The notes: generated from the letters alone by a model not told the origin. A stretch of 64,000 nucleotides of DNA from Lapidilactobacillus concavus DSM 17758 (GCF_001435835.1 NZ_AZFX01000036.1:62001-126000), one strand, 5' to 3'. Shown: positions 43,451 to 54,032, counted from the first letter of the stretch. Numbers and translations: made by a program.

Positions 43451-46400
43451 TCAGAGTTCCACCAAGCGATTAGCGCTCAAGAAGTAAAGGAATTTGTGTG
43501 TGACGGGGCGCTGCAACATGTTGCTTAAAGCTTCTTCGTACAAGTTGAGCTGCCCACGATACTTCTCAATCAACTGCTGTAATCTTGCTTCATTGACATG
43601 GTGACGATCCAAATGATCGGTCTTGTAATCGAACAGGATCAATTCATCTCGATTTATCACATACCCATCCATAATACCATGAACGAGTAGATTTTGTACG
43701 TCAGGTTCGTCGGGCATTTCAAAGATGGCCTGTGCTGGAAGCAACAGTGAAAATGCAACCTCTCGATAGACACTATTTTCGGGCGCTTGTAGTTGCTGAC
43801 CGAGCGATGATTGGAAAAAGTCAAGGACAGCATCGAGATCAATTTTGGCAGCAACCTCCGGCTGGATCAATGATTGCGTGGTCAGTTGTTGCACCAAGAG
43901 AGCTAAATAATCACGAGTGACATACTGATTAAGATCGATTCGTTGCAACAATAAATGCGTCGCCGTTCCGACTTGGGCGCCGGTCACTTCCTGCTGCTCA
44001 GTCAAGAATGCAGGCTGTGGGAAATCATCCGCAAACAAGCGACTCGATTCCGTTTGTAAGCGAATTGGCGCCTGATCTTTGATTGTTGCAGCTGGTTGGG
44101 TCAGGTTTAATGACAAAGGTAAAAAACTCAACTGAAATTGATCAGGATCGGTGAAAGCCTGCTTGATTTCAGAAACCGATTGATAAGCGGTTGTTCTCGT
44201 CGCGGTCTGATACGGATAATCAAAATCCAGAAGTTGTTCGATTGTTGATTTCAATTTAGCATCAAGTGGCGTCATCGGGACTTTTTCAGTGGTGTCTTGC
44301 GGTGTCGGTACACTCGACTTGAGCAACTCTTCTTGGTGATAGCAGCGAATTGCAAATTTTGCGTTTGTAACCAGTGGCGTCGAATCAGTCCCCTCGCTTG
44401 ATTGATGCTGACTGAGGATCGTCAACTGATTTGCGCGTAACAAGGCGGGTAGAATCAGTTGCAAGAAGCTCTTTATTTTGTTAGGCTTGCGAAATTTGAC
44501 GGGTAGCAGGAGCTGACGGTGCTCGTCAATCACTTGATTATCAGTGAGTGTCTTTTCAAAATTATCAACGGCACCAATCATGATCAACTTCTGCTTGGCA
44601 CGCGTCATTGCCACGTAGAGTAACCGCATTTCTTCAGCGACTGAGGCTTGTTGGCGGCGGGCACGAATAAAGTTGTCGATCAGTGTTGGATATTTTAATC
44701 GACGGTCAAAATCAATGTATTTGATGCCGGCGCCATAGTGGCCGTCAAGCACAATTTTGGATTTAGAGATGTCATCTTGATTAAACTTGTGGTCGAGATT
44801 CAACACGAATACCACTGGAAATTCCAGACCTTTGCTCCCGTGAATGGTCATTAATTGCAGCGCGTCTTCGCCCCCCGCCCCCACTTGTGCTTGAGCCAAA
44901 TCTTGATTATGAGCCTGCATTTCTTTAATGAAATCGATGAACTGATAGAGTCCTCTGAAGCTCGTTTGTTCATAACTAAATGCCCGTTGATAAAGCGCAT
45001 AAAGATTCAAAGACCGCTGCAATCCACCCGGCATCCCGCCGACGTAATCGAGATAACCTGTCTGTTGATAACACTCCCACACCAGTTCGGCAATGCTGTG
45101 TTGAACGGCAAACGCCCGCAAATGTGCTAAGAGTTCTAGAAATTTGGACACTTTTTGATGTAAAGAAGCGTTCTCTGGCGCTTGGGTAAGCATTAAAGCA
45201 GTGTAGAAATTAACGCTCTTATTGGTGCTGCGAATCTGAGCCAGATCATTTTCATCGAATTGGCCAATGGGTGACCTTAAAACCGTCACGAGCGGAATAT
45301 CCTGTTCTGGATTATTGATGATTTCCATTAACGACAACATCACTTGCACTTCGGTCGTTTGGAAATAATCATTGGCATCTTTCACGTAAATTGGTAGACT
45401 TCGCTGTTGCATTTCACTGATGACTGCCAGATTGTCACCACGAGTCGGCACTAAAATTGCGATGTCACGATAAGTAATCGGACGTTTAATTTTCGCATCA
45501 CGGTCATAAATCAGGTAAGGCTCACGGATCAATGCTTCAATCCGATCAGCGAGAATCTTGATGCGCGCTTCCGCGTTTCCCATTGGCACGACGGCCGTGG
45601 ACGACGTGGTTGTCGGCGTGTCAGCATCCGTCGTCGTTTCTTGAGTATCGCTTGCTGGTTTTGATTCATAGAGCAAGACTTCGGTCGTTGTCTCTAAGTC
45701 ATCTGGATAGTCTTTTGCACCTGTGACCAACTTTTCATCCTGACCATAATCGAGTTCGGCCAAGTCGTGATGCATGAACTGCTGGAAAAGAAAATTAGTA
45801 CTCTCGTTAATATTAGGCGTCGAGCGGAAATTCTCCGCTAAGACGATTCGCTCCCCCGAGTTATCCTCGGATCGAAATTGCTGATACTTCTCCAAAAACT
45901 TGCTGGGATCCGCTTGACGAAAACCGTAAATCGATTGCTTCACGTCACCAACCATGAACATGTTACCCGGCGTTGGTTGCGCAACGGCTTGCAAAATGGC
46001 TTCTTGAAGCGGATTAATATCCTGGTATTCGTCCACGAGAACTTCATGAATAAATTGACGATAATAAACTTGAACAGGTCGCTCGTTGTCTTTTTCATGA
46101 TTGAATAATTCAAAGGTTAGCTGTTCAAGATCGTTGAAATCAAGTGCCTTGATTCGGCGCTTGTCTTGGGCGTAATCATGAATAAATTCTTGAGTGATGC
46201 TCGTCAAGGTGGTCATGATGCCCGCGGCTTTTTTCTGAGTTGCCACGAGTAATTCTTCGGGTGCCATGAAGAAATGAGCCTGAAGATCTTTAAAATCGTC
46301 TTTAACCTGGTTCAAGTGTAATTTGAAGGTTGCTCGTTCGGACAATTCTTGCTCATACTTCTTGCCAGTCATCACAAAACGACTAGGAAATTCGAGTTGT

Positions 46401-47236
46401 TCCAGGGCTGTGCTGATCTGAGCGTAAGTTGCTTGTGAGGTGCGCTCATCGAATAATGGGGCTAACGCAGCCAGATCCTGCGCGCAAAGCTGACCAATTT
46501 TATCATCCGTATCGGTAATCTGCGGTAGCAAGTCTTGTAGCGCTTGAATTTCAAGACGCAATTGTGCGAGTTGAGTCATCAGCTCAGGCCGAATAAATGC
46601 TTGATAGTAAGGACTAGAATCAAGATTATCTTCGATCTGATACTGTGAAACCAGGTGACTTAACCACGTGATCGTGTTTGGACGAGTGATTGCAAATGCA
46701 TAAAGCTGAAAAACCGCATCCTGTAGACCTTGGTCTGAACGATCGCTGCCGAATTGATCGGCCAGCTCGAAGAAAGCCTCATCTTGTTGATCGTAATGAC
46801 GATCGCGAAGGTTGGCCCAGGTTTGTTCTTTGATTAGTTGTCTTTCAGTTCCATCGGTTAACAGACGGAAGTTTGGATCGAGATCGAGCAGATAGTAAAA
46901 CTTGCGAATGACTTTTAAACAAAACGAATGCAGTGTACTGATCTGCGCAGTTGCCAACAAGTTAAGTTGCTGTCGTAACCGCTGACCTTCCGCACGTTCC
47001 GTCGTATCTGCGATGGCCCTGATCAGTGAATCGCGGACACGCTCACGCATCTCTGCTGCGGCCGCATCGGTGAAGGTTACGACCAATAACGAATCAAGGT
47101 CGACGCCCTGTAACACTTCTTCAATGATCCGTTTGACGAGCACCGTCGTTTTACCAGAACCCGCAGAGGCTGAGACTAAGATATGGTGTCCGTGATGTTC
47201 GATCGCGGCTTGTTGCTGTTCGGTGAACTTAGGCAT
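43451..47236 (-). CDS. addA: ATP-dependent helicase/nuclease subunit A (AddA/RexA)
   Basis: A 1261-residue UvrD-type helicase-nuclease acting with AddB on double-strand breaks, resecting ends and responding to a Chi sequence. Walker A is ASAGSGKTTVLVKR near residue 26, DEYQDINPLQ is the Walker B region, and the helicase motif LMTIHGSKGLEFPVVF lies in the 2A part. The C-terminal RecB-like nuclease has LILFDYKTDHL (Asp, Lys catalytic) and YRGQLNLYEEAL. ATG 47236 sits 9 bases after GGAGG; the earlier ATG at 47245 abuts it. It overlaps the end of addB by 8 bases. Confidence 0.97.
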   Translation of the reverse strand: MPKFTEQQQAAIEHHGHHILVSASAGSGKTTVLVKRIIEEVLQGVDLDSLLVVTFTDAAAAEMRERVRDSLIRAIADTTERAEGQRLRQQLNLLATAQISTLHSFCLKVIRKFYYLLDLDPNFRLLTDGTERQLIKEQTWANLRDRHYDQQDEAFFELADQFGSDRSDQGLQDAVFQLYAFAITRPNTITWLSHLVSQYQIEDNLDSSPYYQAFIRPELMTQLAQLRLEIQALQDLLPQITDTDDKIGQLCAQDLAALAPLFDERTSQATYAQISTALEQLEFPSRFVMTGKKYEQELSERATFKLHLNQVKDDFKDLQAHFFMAPEELLVATQKKAAGIMTTLTSITQEFIHDYAQDKRRIKALDFNDLEQLTFELFNHEKDNERPVQVYYRQFIHEVLVDEYQDINPLQEAILQAVAQPTPGNMFMVGDVKQSIYGFRQADPSKFLEKYQQFRSEDNSGERIVLAENFRSTPNINESTNFLFQQFMHHDLAELDYGQDEKLVTGAKDYPDDLETTTEVLLYESKPASDTQETTTDADTPTTTSSTAVVPMGNAEARIKILADRIEALIREPYLIYDRDAKIKRPITYRDIAILVPTRGDNLAVISEMQQRSLPIYVKDANDYFQTTEVQVMLSLMEIINNPEQDIPLVTVLRSPIGQFDENDLAQIRSTNKSVNFYTALMLTQAPENASLHQKVSKFLELLAHLRAFAVQHSIAELVWECYQQTGYLDYVGGMPGGLQRSLNLYALYQRAFSYEQTSFRGLYQFIDFIKEMQAHNQDLAQAQVGAGGEDALQLMTIHGSKGLEFPVVFVLNLDHKFNQDDISKSKIVLDGHYGAGIKYIDFDRRLKYPTLIDNFIRARRQQASVAEEMRLLYVAMTRAKQKLIMIGAVDNFEKTLTDNQVIDEHRQLLLPVKFRKPNKIKSFLQLILPALLRANQLTILSQHQSSEGTDSTPLVTNAKFAIRCYHQEELLKSSVPTPQDTTEKVPMTPLDAKLKSTIEQLLDFDYPYQTATRTTAYQSVSEIKQAFTDPDQFQLSFLPLSLNLTQPAATIKDQAPIRLQTESSRLFADDFPQPAFLTEQQEVTGAQVGTATHLLLQRIDLNQYVTRDYLALLVQQLTTQSLIQPEVAAKIDLDAVLDFFQSSLGQQLQAPENSVYREVAFSLLLPAQAIFEMPDEPDVQNLLVHGIMDGYVINRDELILFDYKTDHLDRHHVNEARLQQLIEKYRGQLNLYEEALSNMLQRPVTHKFLYFLSANRLVEL

Positions 47237-50200
47237 TCGGATCATCCTCCTTTTGATGACGTAGTGTGTCCAGAATCTCTTTTTTATTCAAAGTTGGGAG
47301 TATCCGGTACTGGTTCTCGGGTAACATAGCATCGAACATCATGATCGATTTGTAATCCGAATATTTCAGACCAGTTTCCTGATCACTCAGTTTATATGGT
47401 GCGATTCGCAATTGACCGGAAAAGATTTCCGTTGCGGCTTTGATCAATAATTGTCGATTACGTGCCAAAAGCAGCTTTAATTCTTCTTCGCTTACCCCTT
47501 GAGCACCGCGCGCCACTTTATACCCGTCTTTCTTGGTAAATGCGATCGGATAAAGTAAGGAATTTTGCTCAATTGCTTGCGGATCGATGCTCCCCAGGTA
47601 GTCCTGGAAATCTTGATCAATCAGAAGCCCTTTATATTGATGTTCCTTGATCATTTCTGCCTGCGTCTGGATATTAGGCTTATAGTCTAAAGGCTTATCC
47701 GCAATGTGTAGGTAAAATGCGCCCACAGGTGCTGCCTGATCTAACGTCAGTAATTGGCGGTTATCCGCGACGGTTTGGAGATAGGTTAATAATTGCAATG
47801 ACAACCCATAATAGGCACGAGTAAAATCAAACTTCTTCTCGCCAGATTTATAATCAACGATTTGATAAACCGGTTGCTGATCAAACTGCCCTTTGTCAAT
47901 CCGGTCAATTTTCCCTCGGACCGAGAGTTGTTGATCACCATCCAACTGAAATTCTAGCCCAGGCAATCCTTGCTTACCCGCAATCGGTCCAAATTGAACC
48001 TCAGTTAGATAAGGCTTCAAGATCGTGTGTGCCGCTTGTTGGGTCAAGATTGAGGTCATGAATGCACTGGTCTTGCTAAGCTGTCGACGGTAATAATGCA
48101 TCTGCCCAGGTCCTGTCAGAATTTGATACTGGTTCTCATCAAGCAACGTGGTCGTAATCTGAGCGTTGAGTTGAACGAGTTGCTCCGAAGTTAGCGCTTG
48201 GGCATCTAGGTGTTGCTCAGCTAAAAGTTTGACAAAGTGATCGAGATAATCATGGAAGAAAGTCCCGGTATTAGCGGCATCCACGGTGTATTCATCGCGT
48301 GGTCGCAACTTCAAACCAAATTTCAAGAAATAATCGTAAGGATTCATGTAGAAGTTCTCGAGCTGTGAAACCGAACTAAATAGATGTTGGCCGTAAAGTT
48401 GGTCAACATTTTCTGGCGTTAATTGAGCGGGCACATTATGATAGTTCAGACTCGCCAATAATTGACGATAATGTGTGCCCTGATCAGGATCTGCAGCGAG
48501 AAGATCTGCGACCCATTGCCACGCGCGTGGTAGTGGCAAGTGCGCATTCTGATGACGACGAGCCAACAAGAGCAGTGGTCCAATTACACCGGCTTTAGAC
48601 GCGGCAAAGTCAAGTAACCGACTTTCTGGTTCTGGATAATCATGGATCCTCGTCGTTGGCAAGTTAAAATGTTTCTGGATGCGGTCAACATATGGGGAAA
48701 GTTGATTCTCAGGATGACCATCATGATGCTGTGGGTACGTAAAGATCAATCGTTGCGTGCTACTCAAAAAAACAGTGCCATAATGCATCGGTTGTTCTGC
48801 CGCACGCGCATTTGCTGTCTCGCCTAGCTGAATTGGTCGCGCCTGTTTCAATAAATATTGATTGATTACCCGACGTTCCTGTTCGTCAATCAATTGCGTT
48901 TGCTCAGACTGATCCGGCAAATTATCGCGAGTCGCACCAATCAGAATAGTGATCCGGTGGCTCTGATCCTGAATCATCCCAACGTTTGACAGCAAGACGG
49001 CATCTAACGTGGCGGGAATTTGCGAAAATTCGGTGTTGTTGAATCCAGCGGTGATCAAATCAATAAATACCGTTAAATCAAACGCTTGATCTCCCCAAAT
49101 CGTCACGTAATCATCCAATAGACCAATAAAGGCTTGATAAGTTTGTTGCGGTTCTTGTGCTAACGATAAATCACCCTGGTCACTGGCGTTTTTTTGCCAG
49201 ACTTTTAGTTGGTCGATCGTGCCATTTTGGTCTAGGAACTGGTATAGCTTCGCCGCAAAATCGGTGGCGGTTTGGACAGCTTTCGCGTCTTCCAACCACC
49301 GGCCAAAAATACCAGCCAACCACTGGTGTAAGTTTTCAATCGCGGTTATTTTTTGAGCTTGCTGTTCCGTAGGATCTGGTATCGTCTCATCCTGACGATG
49401 TGTTAAATAAGGGCCTTGAAGCGTCCATGGTCGGTCTTTCAACCAAGTTTGACCCTGAATACCGAAACGAATCGCGTAATTTTCGAGCCAATCGAGTTGC
49501 TGACGGAAGTCTTCAATTTCTAGATTCGGTGGCAATAACAATTCTGTTCGCAACAGCATCAATAAATCCTGTAGACGCAGTGGCCGCTGGGTGATTGCCA
49601 GCAACGCCTTGATAAACAACACAAAAGGATGATTAGCCATGGGTAACTGCTGATCACTGAAATAAGGAATTTCGTTCTGCTTGAACAAGGCGTCGATTGT
49701 CGCAGCATAATCCGGGACGTTATTCGCCAACACGAGGAAATCTCGATAACGATAATGCTGAAGAGCCACCATTTGACGGATATAATTGGCAACTGCACGA
49801 ACCTCGCTGGTCAGTGAATCCGCCTGCCAAATTTGAATGTTTTGTTTTATTTCTGGAATCGTTGCCTGAGCAGTTGGCAAGGTTGTCGTAGGCTCGCCAT
49901 TCGTCGATTGGATCCAATAGTCTTCTAAGGCCTGTAATGAGCCGCTGACGCGTTTTTTCACAACAGGCTGCCAACTAGCTGTAGGAATCTCTGGAAGGCT
50001 GTCAAAGCCTAATTGACGCAGAGTTTTGAGTGAAGCATTGAAGTAATAAGATTCTGCACTCGGTGATTCACGCAACGACGGATCCAGATAGAGACTCAGA
50101 CAAATCGACGCCCCCTGCTGATTCAGCTCACGAATCAGCGCCAATTGTTGTTGGTTGAATTCTGGGAACCCCAACAAATAAATGTGAAACTGCGAAAAAT

Positions 50201-50816
50201 CGCGACCAGAAACTTCTGAAAGCAAATAAGCCATTAATTGTTCATTGCTGGTAAATTTTTCGGCGATTTCATCTTGATATTTTCCAAAAATAAAGCAGAG
50301 TTCTGCTAATTTGGCTGAGGTAGAGCCAGCAACTTGTTTCTCTACAGCCAGCTGCTCAATCAAGGTTTGCAAATCGGCAACCGTGAAATTCCCCTGCATT
50401 AGTTCAGTTAATTGCTCACCCAACTGCTCTAGAAAGCCGATTCGTCGACTCTCGCCATAAAACAGTGGCAATTCCTGACGATGTCGCTGAAGCAAGTCAC
50501 TCAGAAACATTGCTTGCGCTGCAGCAGAGAGCTGTGGCTGTTGGTAACGCGGATCATCGCGCAAAAAATACCACAGTAATCGCGAGAAAGAAAGGATCTG
50601 CAATCGGCTACTGGCAATGATGCCCTTGGTCGCCAACCCTGGATGGTAGTCGGCGAGTTTCGTTAGAATCTGTACTTCGCTATTGAACTTGATATGATTG
50701 GGTACCAGACAAATAAACTGTTGCTCCGGGGTGGCAACGTAATCATCACTGATCTGTTTAAAAAGCTGTCCTGCAAGATCATCCTGCTGTTTACCGACAA
50801 TAAATTTTATGGCCAT
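47229..50816 (-). CDS. addB: ATP-dependent helicase/nuclease subunit B (AddB/RexB)
   Basis: A 1195-residue partner of AddA. The N-terminal helicase-like part has a degenerate ATP loop (FIVGKQQDDLAGQL), and the C-terminal nuclease shows VRGKIDRIDKG and VDYKSGEKKFD. The four cysteines that hold an iron-sulphur cluster in Bacillus AddB are not seen: SVSQLENFYMNPYDYFLKFG has Asn where Cys precedes Pro, and the C-terminal CxxC...C region reads YSDYKSIMMFD. This resembles the RexB variant. The start at 50816 has AAGGAG about 9 bases upstream. The nuclease should cut the other strand from AddA. Confidence 0.95.
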   Translation of the reverse strand: MAIKFIVGKQQDDLAGQLFKQISDDYVATPEQQFICLVPNHIKFNSEVQILTKLADYHPGLATKGIIASSRLQILSFSRLLWYFLRDDPRYQQPQLSAAAQAMFLSDLLQRHRQELPLFYGESRRIGFLEQLGEQLTELMQGNFTVADLQTLIEQLAVEKQVAGSTSAKLAELCFIFGKYQDEIAEKFTSNEQLMAYLLSEVSGRDFSQFHIYLLGFPEFNQQQLALIRELNQQGASICLSLYLDPSLRESPSAESYYFNASLKTLRQLGFDSLPEIPTASWQPVVKKRVSGSLQALEDYWIQSTNGEPTTTLPTAQATIPEIKQNIQIWQADSLTSEVRAVANYIRQMVALQHYRYRDFLVLANNVPDYAATIDALFKQNEIPYFSDQQLPMANHPFVLFIKALLAITQRPLRLQDLLMLLRTELLLPPNLEIEDFRQQLDWLENYAIRFGIQGQTWLKDRPWTLQGPYLTHRQDETIPDPTEQQAQKITAIENLHQWLAGIFGRWLEDAKAVQTATDFAAKLYQFLDQNGTIDQLKVWQKNASDQGDLSLAQEPQQTYQAFIGLLDDYVTIWGDQAFDLTVFIDLITAGFNNTEFSQIPATLDAVLLSNVGMIQDQSHRITILIGATRDNLPDQSEQTQLIDEQERRVINQYLLKQARPIQLGETANARAAEQPMHYGTVFLSSTQRLIFTYPQHHDGHPENQLSPYVDRIQKHFNLPTTRIHDYPEPESRLLDFAASKAGVIGPLLLLARRHQNAHLPLPRAWQWVADLLAADPDQGTHYRQLLASLNYHNVPAQLTPENVDQLYGQHLFSSVSQLENFYMNPYDYFLKFGLKLRPRDEYTVDAANTGTFFHDYLDHFVKLLAEQHLDAQALTSEQLVQLNAQITTTLLDENQYQILTGPGQMHYYRRQLSKTSAFMTSILTQQAAHTILKPYLTEVQFGPIAGKQGLPGLEFQLDGDQQLSVRGKIDRIDKGQFDQQPVYQIVDYKSGEKKFDFTRAYYGLSLQLLTYLQTVADNRQLLTLDQAAPVGAFYLHIADKPLDYKPNIQTQAEMIKEHQYKGLLIDQDFQDYLGSIDPQAIEQNSLLYPIAFTKKDGYKVARGAQGVSEEELKLLLARNRQLLIKAATEIFSGQLRIAPYKLSDQETGLKYSDYKSIMMFDAMLPENQYRILPTLNKKEILDTLRHQKEDDPNA

Positions 50817-50974
50817 ACGACATCGCTCCTTAACTGATAGTTTAGCATGTTTTGGGTGGGGACGGAATGTGAGGTTGGGTCCCATTAAATGAAAGAAGTT
50901 ATTGATTTCAATCGATTTGCAAAAATCAATCGGTACAAAATTATTTCTTGTTTGAGTTCAAATGGATATTTACT

Positions 50975-51008
50975 GAAAAACACTCAAACTTGTTTGAGTG
51001 TTTTTTTT
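50975..51008. terminator. Bidirectional terminator
   Basis: AAAAACACTCAAAC pairs with TTTGAGTGTTTTT across a tiny loop, with eight T on the plus strand and A/T-rich arms. It directly follows the DUF262 gene stop on the minus strand. Confidence 0.85.
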
Positions 51009-51010
51009 CG

Positions 51011-52810
51011 TCACATGTTCAAAAATTTTAGGCGTGTTTCCTCTGAATCTTCCATTCCAAACATCTCTGTGAAACGTTTATAGTCATTAACTCGCTCATC
51101 GGGGATGGCAACGAGAGTCTTTTTTTGTAGCACATCTACTTTATTCAAGCCCCAGTCATCAAGCAGATTGAAAAGTTCATCGGAAATACGGATATCTCGC
51201 TCACGTATTTCATCAAGTCCCCACTCCTTATGTTCATGCGAAAGTTCAAGCAACACTTTAACTTTCGATTTTCGATAGCTCTCTTGTTTTTTGGTAAAAT
51301 AACCATTGCTTGCGGTAATATTTAATTTCTTTTCAAATGGTATTTTATTGCCAATATGTTCGACTAGATTTTTAACTTCATTATCTGGATTACTTTGGAA
51401 GTAACTTGGCTGCCATTTCTGAGGGAAAATGTGCTCTATTTCCCATTTCTCTGGTAACAGTTCTGTTTGATGCTGATAAGCAATCATTTTAAGAATCATT
51501 CTAACTGTATTGCGGTGAGCATTTTTAATTTTATCTTTAAGTTCTTGTTCATCAATCTGATTGAAATCGAATTTTGGGCTCGGCGACTTAATAATTTCTG
51601 CATTTAAATTTAAAATTCCCCGCTTAATTGCATTAATCGTCGGTGTCACAATATAGCGCGCGGAGAGAACAGCCAATAATCTTCGCAAAAACACGAGAAA
51701 CTTAGCTTCAAATCCAGCTTCCCGATGATAACTCAAATAATAGATAACGACTGGGTATTTCCAAAATTCATTGGGATACGATGTCAGTCCATCTAAGACT
51801 TGCTGAATTTCAATATTTTCTGACCAAGGTTCGTCGTCTAAAGCATTTCTATTGTTGATCACAACCCAGAGATTTAAAATCTGATTCAGGTTATTCATGA
51901 TGTCATTTGAATAAAGACGCTCAAAATGATTTTTCGCATAAAACTTACGAATACCTGGAGTTGTTGTATTTCGGTCGTTATCAATTGCTCTTAAATAGAA
52001 CATGTAATAATAAAATAGTTTTTGAATACTCTCGTTCGCGTTAGTTGCCTCTTCGTCAAGCTGTTGCCATTTTTCAATGAACGTTTTCTTGCCTAACGCG
52101 TCAAGTTGGTTATAAATTTTTGCCTTAAATATGTCGGCGTCTGACAAGGCTAAGCCACGGTCATTCAGTGTAGAGAAAATTGTTAATGCAGTGTCTTGGG
52201 AATCGGCCGTAATCGGCAACAGAATTGCCTTATTGAGAATGTTACTAATAAAGCGATAAAAAGATAACGGATCGCTGGTGGCATACTCATCTATAAGGGT
52301 CTGAAGTTGGACATAATTTCTAGAATAATTACTTTTTGATTTTGGATTGACCACGCCATGAACCAATATATCTTTAAAATCCTGATTTCCATCATCCCCC
52401 ATTACCCTTGAGCTAATAAGTGCTTGGTCTGTTTTGACTTCACCTGTGATATCATCTTGCTCCCAAATAGCTGGCTCAATTTGACTTTTTAAATATGCTG
52501 CATCTGTACCACTTTTTTCAAGCTTTGCATAAATTGCACGTAACAACAAAAATAACGTCGTGAGCCGTTGTTGACCATCAATGATTTCCTGTTCTTGATT
52601 GTCATTCTCGTATGAAACAATGGTTCCCAAAAAATATGTACTTTCATTATTATCAGCCGTATACTCAACGAGATCATCAAATAGAACTTGTATTTGATCG
52701 TCCGTCCAAGCATAAGGGCGTTGGTATTCCGGAATGACGAACTTTTTATTTTTACCAGATTCAAGAAGTTGCTTGACACTTTGTTTATTAACTTCAATTG
52801 TTGTGGTCAT
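51011..52810 (-). CDS. DUF262/DUF1524 protein (GmrSD-like type IV restriction family)
   Basis: A 599-residue protein with an N-terminal DUF262 (GmrS-like) domain, showing IPEYQRPYAWTDDQIQVL and the hallmark IIDGQQRLTTLF (nucleotide binding and hydrolysis). The C-terminal DUF1524 (GmrD-like) has a His-Me/HNH-type site in WEIEHIFPQKW and NLVEHIGN. GmrSD and the related SspE cut modified phage DNA using this layout. It stands alone between terminators, with an extended -10 (TGATATAAT) upstream, and is visibly more AT-rich than the addAB and mevalonate genes around it, suggesting acquisition. AAGGAG 9 bases before ATG 52810 sets the start. The modification it recognises is unknown. Confidence 0.9.
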   Translation of the reverse strand: MTTTIEVNKQSVKQLLESGKNKKFVIPEYQRPYAWTDDQIQVLFDDLVEYTADNNESTYFLGTIVSYENDNQEQEIIDGQQRLTTLFLLLRAIYAKLEKSGTDAAYLKSQIEPAIWEQDDITGEVKTDQALISSRVMGDDGNQDFKDILVHGVVNPKSKSNYSRNYVQLQTLIDEYATSDPLSFYRFISNILNKAILLPITADSQDTALTIFSTLNDRGLALSDADIFKAKIYNQLDALGKKTFIEKWQQLDEEATNANESIQKLFYYYMFYLRAIDNDRNTTTPGIRKFYAKNHFERLYSNDIMNNLNQILNLWVVINNRNALDDEPWSENIEIQQVLDGLTSYPNEFWKYPVVIYYLSYHREAGFEAKFLVFLRRLLAVLSARYIVTPTINAIKRGILNLNAEIIKSPSPKFDFNQIDEQELKDKIKNAHRNTVRMILKMIAYQHQTELLPEKWEIEHIFPQKWQPSYFQSNPDNEVKNLVEHIGNKIPFEKKLNITASNGYFTKKQESYRKSKVKVLLELSHEHKEWGLDEIRERDIRISDELFNLLDDWGLNKVDVLQKKTLVAIPDERVNDYKRFTEMFGMEDSEETRLKFLNM

Positions 52811-53005
52811 TAGTTGTTTCTCCTTTGTCAAAATAAACACTGTAATTATATCATGACCAGCATTTTCAACGTGATAAAAATCGTCTTACAATAAATGAAT
52901 CTAAGAAGAAAGATTATTCGGCAATCATAGAATAGCCAAAGTAAATTAAAATTAACTTTATTCACCGTTTTCCCTTTGTTTTTTCTCCAACATTTCTTAA
53001 AAAAT

Positions 53006-53034
53006 ACGACAAGTTCGTCAACTTACGGTATGAT
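53006..53034 (+). promoter_or_regulatory. Promoter of the mevalonate operon
   Basis: ACGACA, 17 bases, TATGAT, about 30 bases before the mvk start codon. Confidence 0.6.
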
Positions 53035-53063
53035 AGTAGAAGAATCTAGCAAGGAATGAGAAC

Positions 53064-54032
53064 ATGAAAAAAACAGGTTACGGCGAGAGTCATGCAAAGT
53101 TGATCTTGGTGGGTGAGCACGCTGTGGTCTACGGTGTGACTGCAATTGCCATCCCGTTAAAGGCCATTCGTGTGCAAGCCACGACAAGCGCGTTGGGTAA
53201 CGTTCAAAATCAGCTACCTCAAGTAGACTTCAGTTCGGAATTATATACGGGTTTACTCTCAGACGCGCCGGTCGATTTGCAGAACATTTCGGCGTTAGTA
53301 CGTGAATTTTTACAACGGTTCGGTCAAACGCTCAAATGGCCGCAAACTTTACAATTACGCGTCGAGAGTCAGATTCCCTTTGAACGTGGCATGGGTTCGT
53401 CAGCTGCAATTGCGACGGCAGTGTTGAAAAGTTTGATAGACTTTTCAGAGATCACGGTTTCAACTGCCGATTTCAATCAGTTAATCGATTTAGAAGAAAC
53501 GATTCAGCACGGCAATCCCAGTGGCTTGGATGCCCTTGTCGTTCAAGCAGATCAGGGTTACTTCTTTCAACGAGGGCAACATTTTGAACCATTGTCGTTG
53601 CAACTGCCAGGTTATTTTGTCATCGTCGACAGCGGAATCCCTGGTAAGACGGGTGAAGCCTTAAAGGATGTTGCCCAATTACGGGTCGACCAACCCGAGT
53701 TATGGCAGCGTCAGATGGACCGGATCTCATTATTGGCACCAATGGTCAAGACGTTATTGACCCAGGCATCAACACGTGCGCAACACAAATTTGGTCGACT
53801 TCTAACAGAAAATCAGCAAGCCCTTCAACAATTGCAGGTCAGCACGCCTGAACTCGATCAATTAATTCAAAAGCTTAATGATGCAGGTGCACTCGGTGCA
53901 AAGTTAACCGGTGGCGGTCGTGGTGGTTGTGTCTTTGGCTATTTTGCTGACCTAGCAGCCGCCCAAGCTGCTCAGCAACAGTTTACCGAAAAAACTTGGT
54001 TGACTAAGTTAGCTACCGAGTCCTCTGAGTAA
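53064..54032 (+). CDS. mvk: Mevalonate kinase
   Basis: Phosphorylates mevalonate to 5-phosphomevalonate. It is a 322-residue GHMP kinase with motif 1 HAKLILVGEHAVVYG, motif 2 PFERGMGSSAAIATAV and motif 3 KLTGGGRGGCVFG, all in order. AAGGAATGAG upstream is an acceptable ribosome site. It is the first gene of an uninterrupted mvk-mvaD-mvaK2-fni set, the lower mevalonate pathway supplying isoprenoids for undecaprenyl phosphate and quinones. Confidence 0.96.
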   Translation: MKKTGYGESHAKLILVGEHAVVYGVTAIAIPLKAIRVQATTSALGNVQNQLPQVDFSSELYTGLLSDAPVDLQNISALVREFLQRFGQTLKWPQTLQLRVESQIPFERGMGSSAAIATAVLKSLIDFSEITVSTADFNQLIDLEETIQHGNPSGLDALVVQADQGYFFQRGQHFEPLSLQLPGYFVIVDSGIPGKTGEALKDVAQLRVDQPELWQRQMDRISLLAPMVKTLLTQASTRAQHKFGRLLTENQQALQQLQVSTPELDQLIQKLNDAGALGAKLTGGGRGGCVFGYFADLAAAQAAQQQFTEKTWLTKLATESSE

